Below, piece by piece: positions 1 to 7,300 of a stretch of DNA of 7,438 nucleotides (its first letter is position 1; every line of letters starts with the position of its first letter). Below the pieces are notes generated by a model. The model saw only the letters and a program-made list of their open reading frames with translations, was not told where the DNA came from and made no database searches. The stretch comes from an uncultured Pelolinea sp. (GTDB taxonomy: Bacteria > Chloroflexota > Anaerolineae > Anaerolineales > Anaerolineaceae). A program made the translations under genes and the position numbers. Location of the stretch: NCBI GenBank assembly GCA_937902055.1, contig CALGUJ010000422.1:1-7438 (forward strand). The letters run 5' to 3'.

Positions 1-1794
1 CTCCGCAGGCAGCAAATGGGTAGCAGTATGATTGCGCATGATGTCCTGCCGCCGGCTGGCATCAACCACCGCCTGAACCGCATCGCCGGATTTTAGACTG
101 CCTTCCGTTACCCGGCCAACATGCACGATCATGCCGGCGGCCGGTTTGCGCATATCTTCAACGAAAAACATGCCATTTTGCGACCGAATTTCACCGCTGT
201 CGGATACCTGCCCGCCGGATTCGATGTAGAAACCGGTTTTATCTACGACAATTTCCACCGATTCACCTTTGACCGCTTGATCTACAAGTTCGTTGCCTTT
301 GATAATCGCTGCGATGCGCGTTTGGGTTTCAGGTGCCATATACGGATCGTAGACAATGCCGTTCTGACCGATCTTGCCTTCGCTCTTCAACTGGTCAAGG
401 ATGCGGCTGTAAAATTCCGCTTTTTCTCCGCCCAAAGGACCGAATTCCTTGCCGGCGCCAGAGCTGATGCGGTGCGCTTCCATGGCTTTATAAAAGCCCT
501 CCTGATCGACTTCCAGGCTGCGTTCGCGCAGCACATCGCGCGTGATCTCGAGAGGCAATCCATGCGTCGCATACAGGTCAAAAGCGGCTTCGCCGGATAA
601 GGTATTGGTTTTCATGGCCTGAATTTGATCTTCCAGGTGGGAAAGGCCGCTCTCCACCGTGCTCTGGAAGCGTTGTTCTTCACGGGTCAGGTTGTCCAGG
701 ATGGCTGCTTTATTTTTCACCAGCTCGGGGTATGCTTCGCCGTAGATCTCGATCACCTTGTCCGATACTTTGGCCATGAAGGGCTCGTTCAAACCCAGTT
801 TGCTGGCAAAGCGCGCGGCGCGGCGGATGATCATGCGGCAGATGTAATTGCGGCCGATATTACCGGGCACCACACCATCGGCGATCAGGAAGGTGGCCGC
901 GCGAGCATGGTCGGCGATCACGCGGTAAGGCGTGAAATTGGCATCCCTTTCAGCGTCGGTCTGCCCGGCCAATTCCTGAACGACCTTGATCAGGGGCAAC
1001 AGCAAATCGGTGCGGTAATTGGAATCCACTCCCTGAAGCACCGAAACGATGCGTTCGAAACCCATGCCGGTATCCACGTGGGTGGCAGGCAGCGGATCAA
1101 GCATTGTCGGGCCCATGCGATTATATTGGATGAAAACCAGGTTCCAAAGTTCCAGGAAGCGGTGGCAATCACTGTTCACGCCGCATTTGTGATTGGGGTC
1201 GTCAGCCTTGTCGCAATATTCCGCGCCGCGGTCGTAATGGATCTCGCTGCATGGGCCGCAGGGGCCGGTATCGGCCATTTCCCAAAAATTATCTTTGCGC
1301 CCGAAGGGCAGGATATGTTCGGGGAGGATGCCGGATTGGTTCTGCCAGGCTGCCCTGGCTTCTTCATCGGTAGCGACTTCCCCTTTATCATCTTTGAAAT
1401 AAGTCGTCCACAAGCGCGATTTATCCAACCCCCACACTTCGGTGAGTAGTTCCCATGCCCAGGCAATCGCTTCTTTTTTATAATAATCGCCGAAAGACCA
1501 GTTTCCCAGCATCTCGAAGAAAGTGTGATGGTAATCGTCGCGGCCGACGTCGTCGAGGTCGTTGTGTTTTCCGGCTACGCGCATGCACTTTTGGGAATTC
1601 ACCGCGCGCGTATAGGGGCGTTGATCGGTTCCGAGGAATACATCTTTGAACTGCACCATGCCGGCATTGGTGAACAGCAATGTCTGATCGCCTCCGGGCA
1701 CCAGCGATGCGGAGGGTACGAATTTATGTCCTTTTTGAATGAAGAAATCGATAAAATCTTTCCGTATCTGGTTACCTGATAAAGTATTCGGCAT
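1..1794 (-). CDS. alaS: Alanyl-tRNA synthetase, N-terminal 598 residues (3' end outside window)
   Basis: Class II aminoacyl-tRNA synthetase that charges tRNA-Ala with alanine in the cytoplasm and edits mischarged Ser/Gly. The frame runs without a stop from the ATG at 1794 to the left edge. Visible in order: the N-terminal catalytic core with TNAGMVQFKDVFLG (residues 42-55) and the motif 2 region DDYHHTFFEMLGNWSFGDYY (86-105); DTGPCGPCSEIHYDRG (175-190); a Cys/His-rich insertion (C194, H202, C204, C210, H211) before LELWNLVFIQYN; motif 3 VDTGMGFERI (240-249); the tRNA-recognition region to about 460; then the editing domain with FYIESGGQVSDSGEI (522-536) and the zinc-site HxxxH, H589 and H593 (HTATH). 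The second half of the editing site (CxxxH) and the C-Ala domain are missing because the window ends; full-length enzymes have roughly 870-900 residues. The ATG is supported by a GAGGAG ribosome binding site and by the family's usual N-terminus. It lies 63 bases after the peptidase gene on the same strand. Confidence 0.97.
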   Translation of the reverse strand, partial: MPNTLSGNQIRKDFIDFFIQKGHKFVPSASLVPGGDQTLLFTNAGMVQFKDVFLGTDQRPYTRAVNSQKCMRVAGKHNDLDDVGRDDYHHTFFEMLGNWSFGDYYKKEAIAWAWELLTEVWGLDKSRLWTTYFKDDKGEVATDEEARAAWQNQSGILPEHILPFGRKDNFWEMADTGPCGPCSEIHYDRGAEYCDKADDPNHKCGVNSDCHRFLELWNLVFIQYNRMGPTMLDPLPATHVDTGMGFERIVSVLQGVDSNYRTDLLLPLIKVVQELAGQTDAERDANFTPYRVIADHARAATFLIADGVVPGNIGRNYICRMIIRRAARFASKLGLNEPFMAKVSDKVIEIYGEAYPELVKNKAAILDNLTREEQRFQSTVESGLSHLEDQIQAMKTNTLSGEAAFDLYATHGLPLEITRDVLRERSLEVDQEGFYKAMEAHRISSGAGKEFGPLGGEKAEFYSRILDQLKSEGKIGQNGIVYDPYMAPETQTRIAAIIKGNELVDQAVKGESVEIVVDKTGFYIESGGQVSDSGEIRSQNGMFFVEDMRKPAAGMIVHVGRVTEGSLKSGDAVQAVVDASRRQDIMRNHTATHLLPAE

Positions 1795-1797
1795 ACG

Positions 1798-1803
1798 CTC
1801 CTC
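1798..1803 (-). promoter_or_regulatory. Ribosome binding site of alaS
   Basis: GAGGAG on the minus strand ends three bases before the ATG at 1794. The spacing is short but the match to the anti-Shine-Dalgarno sequence is strong, and it supports this ATG as the start of alaS. Confidence 0.75.
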
Positions 1804-1826
1804 GATAAAATATAAAGTGAAATTGA

Positions 1827-1853
1827 ATTATAAATGAAAAGGGGAAAATCCAA
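1827..1853 (-). promoter_or_regulatory. Possible sigma-70-type promoter for alaS
   Basis: The 63-base spacer between the peptidase stop and alaS is AT-rich (18 of 63 bases G or C, against about half in the coding regions). It contains a perfect TATAAT at 1832-1827 on the minus strand. The best upstream partner is TTGGAT at 1853-1848, which matches only TTG of the -35 consensus and leaves a short 15-base spacer, so the -35 is weak. Transcription would start near 1820, giving a leader of about 25 bases. This would let alaS be expressed independently of the upstream pair, but read-through from the upstream genes is equally possible because I see no convincing terminator hairpin here. Confidence 0.4.
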
Positions 1854-1857
1854 CTTA

Positions 1858-4344
1858 TTAACGCGAAACCGCCAGTTTGATCACCTTTCCGTCTTCGTCA
1901 AGGGTTACACGCGCGAATTGCTCATGCGTATTGTGAGCGATTTTGGTTTTTTGGCTGTAGGTCACCTGCGTGCGGAATGCCAGGTTCGAATCGCCGGCAG
2001 CACCGGCGACGTCCTTTGCGCCGGCCTGCACCATTTTATTGACACGGATCTGGTGCTCCCTGACCTTCATTGACGCGCTGCCCAGATGCGGCAGATAGGT
2101 TGCCATCATCTCGTTTAAATTGGCGGCTACTTCTTTGGAAATACGCGGCGCCTGGGTCAATGCGCCATCCTGGTCGCTGACAGCCTTGAATTCCAGGTTG
2201 TGTCCATCTCGCGACATGGCCTTTTCCAGGTACACATTCGGCTCCAGGTATCCCAGCGGATCGCCGTAGAGCACGAATGACAGAAGCGTTTTTTGATCTT
2301 CCCCATCGAGGTAACCCTGACGCTGGTTCATCACAGTGATCAATCCGAGTTTGGCCTGCATAAATGCTTCGCCGAATGAATAACCATCCTTGGTGTATTT
2401 CCACATGATAAAACTGAACAGGTCGGCGCCGATCAAAGGCGTGTAAACCGAACCGTAAGCAACACAGGTCGAACCGACAAATCCCTGGCAGCCTACCGAG
2501 ATCAACTTCAGCGCCATGGATTCGTCAATCGTCTTGTCCATTACGTATGCGCCGTAACAGGCTTCGCTGACGATCAAATCGATGTTGTTCGCTATTGCGG
2601 GGATTTTCGCCGTACTGATCGCGACCGGAAAATCCGGACCTTCCACATTTTCGCTGTAATCGCGCTGCCCGTACCATTCAGGTGTGGTGCCGATGCCATG
2701 CAAATTAAAATATGCGCATTTGGCCTTCATCAGGTTGTCGATGTCGATAGTATCCGCGTCGAATTGCGGGCAAACCCGCAAGTCGGATCCGGTGCCGATC
2801 GGCCGAAAAGCAGCCAGCGATGATCTCCGCCAAACCGCGGCTGTGTACCCATAATCGCGCGGTTTTTTCAGCAAACTACGGAACAAATTTGCCGGGTTGA
2901 TCTGCCCCGAAAGAATTGAAAAAGCCTGGCTGAAGAACGAAGTGCTTTGCAGAGTTGATTTCTGGAATTCAATCGAGTGGCGCAGTTGTTCCAAAATCAA
3001 TCCGGCGTCGTTTCCCTTTTCTCCGGGAAATCTGCCCACCGGCCATTCCGGAGAAAGGTAGTTGCCGGAAGTAGTTGAATATGGATTATCGGATAACACT
3101 TCCTCATCCGTGTCGTCCGTCGGATTCGGTAGTTTATGGAACGGCACAACTTCATGGCAGCCAACGATCAGGACCGCCCCGATCATCCGGGATTTGGCTT
3201 TGAGCGCTTTATCCAGGTCGCCCAGGGCCAACTTGATCTTCCAGGGATCGATCGCGCTGATATTGGTCAAACCCCATTGGCCTGAGTAGCTGAAATCATC
3301 CGGCAGAAAAACCGCTGACTCCCATTTCGGTTTTTTTCGGATGACCGCCGCCAGGTCTTCCATTTTTTGTATCACTACTTCGCAGGTTTTCGCTCCGTAT
3401 TTTGCTTCCAATCCCAGCCGCGTACTGATGATCACGTAAACAGGCGTGGCCGAGGCGGTGCTGTTTTTCCGCCCGCTGACGGTTGATTCAAACTCAACCT
3501 GTTCAGGCGGGTTTCTGCGCTGAGTACCCGCCGGATTGACGACCATATGCGCGGCAGGCGTTCCGGCGCCCAGGCGGTTCCAGTTTAGGGCCACAGACAG
3601 GTTGGAAGGAATCTGAAGCGTCAGCTCAACCGTTTGTTGTTTTGGCCACAGCGAAGAGAAATCGTGGCCGATACCCCACATGCGGGTTGCGGTGATCCCT
3701 CCGGGATCGCGGCTGACGCAGTTATGCAGCAAGGTGATGGCTTCGGCTTCGCTGTCCGTATCGTACATGGCTTTGGCGCGCCACAGGTCAATCTGCAGGC
3801 AATTCGGCCAGCGTTTATGGTAAATCCCCGTTAGCTGGAGCAAAGTTTTACTTTCGTCGACCAGGCTGGACAACCGGCAATGTTCGATCACGGCCAGCAG
3901 GTTTTGCTGTTCAGCGACTATCAGATTGCGCAGCAGTTTCTCGCTCTGGGAGTATTCTTTCTTTCGAATACCCTGCCTGACAGCCCGCAAGGTCACCGCC
4001 CAAGGATAAATCTCGTTGATGTCCTCCACTTTACCGGTCAACACGTGCAAAGCTGAATTGACGGCTTTCTTATTCTCGCCAACACCGAGCCGGCTTAATA
4101 ACTCGTAAGCCGGAACGAATTCAGGGTCCGATATCAGGATATCTTCCAACTGCCTGCTTGCGGCGCGGTCATTCGTCTGCAAATGGCTGATCTGCGCCTC
4201 TTTGTAACGGCAATCGATATCAGCCGGATATTTATCCAGCCATTGCTGCAGCAATTCATTTAAAAATGAAAATTGCGTGGTCTTCAACCCCGCATTGTAA
4301 ATTTTCTCAAGGTCACTGCGATTGATTGCGACTGCTGCGCACAT
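1858..4344 (-). CDS. Cytoplasmic TPR / C25-like (gingipain-type, caspase-fold) cysteine peptidase
   Basis: An 828-residue protein, probably an intracellular clan CD cysteine protease of the C25 type. Residues about 9-215 are helical with degenerate TPR-like units (for example 44-80). Residues about 225-300 are a probable beta-rich segment and a Ser/Thr/Pro-containing linker. The peptidase-like region runs from about 301 (PVYVIISTRLG, first beta strand) to about 700. It includes SDNPYSTTSGNYLSPEWPVG (418-437), which resembles the conserved D-x-PY...PE-x-xVGR segment of C25; the putative catalytic His549 in YFNLHGIG; the putative nucleophile Cys596 in IVSEACYGAY; the GCQGFVGSTCVAYGS segment (618-632); and VLYGDPLGYL (691-700), matching the usual 'GDP' end of C25 domains. 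Residues about 705-828 form an unassigned tail. There is no signal peptide, membrane segment or sorting domain, unlike secreted gingipains. The gene ends with tandem stops (TAA TAA) and starts 3 bases after the upstream TPR gene. The substrate is unknown. A CHAT-domain assignment is the main alternative; both are caspase-like folds with a His-Cys pair. Confidence 0.82.
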   Translation of the reverse strand: MCAAVAINRSDLEKIYNAGLKTTQFSFLNELLQQWLDKYPADIDCRYKEAQISHLQTNDRAASRQLEDILISDPEFVPAYELLSRLGVGENKKAVNSALHVLTGKVEDINEIYPWAVTLRAVRQGIRKKEYSQSEKLLRNLIVAEQQNLLAVIEHCRLSSLVDESKTLLQLTGIYHKRWPNCLQIDLWRAKAMYDTDSEAEAITLLHNCVSRDPGGITATRMWGIGHDFSSLWPKQQTVELTLQIPSNLSVALNWNRLGAGTPAAHMVVNPAGTQRRNPPEQVEFESTVSGRKNSTASATPVYVIISTRLGLEAKYGAKTCEVVIQKMEDLAAVIRKKPKWESAVFLPDDFSYSGQWGLTNISAIDPWKIKLALGDLDKALKAKSRMIGAVLIVGCHEVVPFHKLPNPTDDTDEEVLSDNPYSTTSGNYLSPEWPVGRFPGEKGNDAGLILEQLRHSIEFQKSTLQSTSFFSQAFSILSGQINPANLFRSLLKKPRDYGYTAAVWRRSSLAAFRPIGTGSDLRVCPQFDADTIDIDNLMKAKCAYFNLHGIGTTPEWYGQRDYSENVEGPDFPVAISTAKIPAIANNIDLIVSEACYGAYVMDKTIDESMALKLISVGCQGFVGSTCVAYGSVYTPLIGADLFSFIMWKYTKDGYSFGEAFMQAKLGLITVMNQRQGYLDGEDQKTLLSFVLYGDPLGYLEPNVYLEKAMSRDGHNLEFKAVSDQDGALTQAPRISKEVAANLNEMMATYLPHLGSASMKVREHQIRVNKMVQAGAKDVAGAAGDSNLAFRTQVTYSQKTKIAHNTHEQFARVTLDEDGKVIKLAVSR

Positions 4345-4347
4345 GCT

Positions 4348-7300
4348 CTATTCCTCGAAGTCAGCCAAATTTGTGATGGGTTCTTCTTGTATTATATTGG
4401 CATTCGTTAATGTGCTCAACATTCTTTTCAAATTCTCGTCTTCAGGCCGGATCGCCGCAGCCTGCCGCAGGCAGATGTCGGCTTGTCTGTAAGCGCCTTG
4501 CTGGTAGTAGAGCAGCCCCAGATGATGCAGCAAGTCGAAATGGTAAGGATTCGTCCGAATACCGCTCTCCAAAATCTCGATAGCCTGCTGATTATCCCGC
4601 CGGGATTGGTATATCTTGGCGATATCCAGGTAGAAAACCGGTTCAAAGGGATTTACCTGAACCGCTTTGATCAGCAAGTCGACGGCTTTATCCAGATCGC
4701 CATTTTGCTGCGCCGCCGTGGCCATCAGCTCCAACGGGTAAGGATTACCTGGATCGGTTCGCTGAACATTTTCAGCAGCTTCTATTGCTTCGTTTAACCT
4801 TCCCATCTTCAAATAATGGCGCGCGAGCTCCAATTGCAGGTCACGATTGCCCGGTTTACCCTGCTGGCTCAACAGATAATCCAAAGCTTGTTCATCGCCC
4901 TGCAGTTCCGCGATATAACGCGATTTCAGAACGGTTAATTCATTCCCTTGATCGTTAATCGGATTATTTTCCTGATCCAAATAATCAAGAGCCGCTTTAA
5001 CGCCTTCTGCTTGCTCAAGAATGGCGGCCTTTTGCTTGCGGACAGCCGGCTGGTTGGGCGCAATCAGGTAAGCCACTTCCAGGTTCTCCTGGGCTTTTTT
5101 GAGATTCCCGATTTTCAATGCCAGGCGACTGATACCCAAATGAGGGCGGTAATCAGCCGGATCGATCTTCTTGGCTTTTTCAAAATACTTTACCGCCTTC
5201 TGCGGTTTATCGTTCTTCAGGCTCAATTCGCCCAATTCAAGCAGGCTCTCGAAGTCTTGTTCGTTTCCCATTAATTGCGTTTCAAGGAAAGAGATCCCGA
5301 GATAATTCCCCGCTTGCAGATTTAATTTGCCCAGATAGATCTGGCTTTCCCCATTCCGGTCCATCTCGGCCGCTTTTTGGAAATGGTTCAGCGAGGTGTG
5401 CACGTCGCCGGCAGCTTTACTGATTTCACCTGCCAGGATATGCCACTTATATTCGTTCGGCCAGGCAGCCAGCGCCAGGTTGATGGCTGCGTAAGCATCT
5501 TCCGGCTGCCCCATTTTTTGTTTGAGCAACGCCAAAGCAGCGTAATACTGGGGTAAGTTCACGCTGCTGCGCATTAAATTGGTAAGGTATTTTAAAGCCT
5601 TCTCGGGCTCATCATCCAAAGCCAGGATGGCGTACACCAACACCAATCGCGGATCATTTGGATGTTTCTCCATTAAAATTTCATCTTTATTGCCGCCTTC
5701 AACCTTGAAACAAGCAACCATCGCTGCGTGTGGACTGATAGCCGTTTGAGTTGCCAAGGCGCGATAATCAACATTCCCATCTTCCAACCAAACCGGGATT
5801 TCCCGGATCAAGTTGCACGCATCGTTGTAATTATCGCTATTCATTTTATGATCGGATTGCTGTGCTATTTCATTGAAAAGGCGGTCGATCTCCTCATCCA
5901 GAGCCACAAGATGCGCGGCCGCTTGCAGCCGCCTGTTGACCCAATTTTCAAATGAAACTTGAGCGAGGGCTTTTAAAAATATTGATTCCAGTAAATCAGC
6001 CTTTTGGATCTTGCGTCGGAGCTGCTGGCAAATCTGGAGGGCCTGTTCGTATTTTTCCAAGTCCAGCGCGGTTTCCGCCAACCAGAACAAATGCGCTTCC
6101 GCCCAACCCGGCTGAGACGCCAGCAAAGCCTGTTGATCCGCCATTACCTCTTCAAAAACCGCTTGTGCGTCTGCCATATTCCCGTTGCGTTTCAGCATCC
6201 TGGCTTGCAGGGCTTTCACGCGTTTCGAATCCGGAAATCTTTCAAGGCATTGCGATAACAAGTCAGCCGCCTGAATCTCCCGTCCAAGTTTTAGCGCAGC
6301 CTCTCCCCAAATACAGATGGAATCAGCCGCAGCCTCGACCGTATCGATTTCATTGACTGAATCCAGCAATTTCTCCAAAATCCCATTTTCCCCGGCGATG
6401 CAAGCCAGGTTCATCACCAACGTTTTCAATCTGAAATCTTGCGGAATTTTTTCCAGCGTTTCCTTAGCTTCTTCTAATGCTTCCGTCAAATCACCCTGCG
6501 CCAACCGGCTTTCAAGCAATGCCAGGTAAAGCGTGTTGGGATTGCGAACAACGTCTTCCCAGACTCGCGGAGAATGGATATTTTTATTCTGATGGTCCGC
6601 CAGGGCTTCCGGACTCTTTTCAAGCAAATCAAGCGCCATCCTGAATGCCGACTGCGCTTCATCCCGGAAGCCGGTGATTTGATAAAGGTCGGCTTTAAAT
6701 GCCAATACCGCGTAATCGACCTTCTCCATCAGATTGACCAAGGTCAATGCGCGCTGATATTCGCCGGTTTGATAGAAAAGAAATGCACAATCCAGCAAAT
6801 CACCTTCCTGAATCATCTCGGTTTCTGTTAAGTAAGTTTCCAGGATCTGGAGAGCCGATTCTTTGATTCCGGAATCGATCAGCAACTGGGCTACCGCAAG
6901 GCGATCCCGAACGCTGAGCAAAGGCGCTGCCAGTTCACGGCGGATCGTCTCCAGGGCTTTGTTCTGGTCATGCCGGTCGAGGTAAAATTTCGCCAAACCG
7001 AATTTCAATGCCTGGCTTTGCGGATGCAAGGCTGCCGTGTGTTCCAGCCGCTGCTGCCATTTTTCCATTTCACCCAGACAGGCATTGACTTCAATCACAT
7101 CGGCCAATTCAATCACGCCGTTTCGAACCCATCCCTGAAAAACCTCGTAAGCATCTTCAAACAGCCGCATTTTGGAAAATGCCCGTACCAGCAACAAGTT
7201 GATGTCCGGGTTCTGCGGTTGAGTTCTACCTGCCTCGCGCAGGTTCACAACAGCCAGATCAAATTGCCCATTCTCGAAATAACATTTCCCCAGCCCCGCA

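Noticed and set aside
1195..1216. Novel zinc-binding knuckle in AlaS (Cys/His insertion at residues 194-211)
   Set aside because: The Cys/His-rich insertion before the LELWNLVFIQYN segment occurs, as far as I recall, in AlaS of several bacterial groups, so it is a subgroup trait rather than a new feature.
625..1449. Open frame of 274 codons on the plus strand
   Set aside because: It lies wholly opposite alaS, which is supported by unmistakable family motifs; its translation has no recognisable features. It is a shadow of the alaS codon pattern, as are the other plus-strand frames in this window.
1795..1857. T-box or other tRNA-sensing leader for alaS
   Set aside because: The spacer is only 63 bases, far too short for a T-box, and no conserved T-box element or terminator/antiterminator pair is visible.
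1837..1857. Terminator after the peptidase gene
   Set aside because: The segment GGATTTTCCCC could pair only over two or three bases with a tiny loop, and it is not followed by a proper T tract in the right position.
2036..2404. 122-codon minus-strand frame within the peptidase gene
   Set aside because: It overlaps the C25-like gene in another frame and has no family resemblance.
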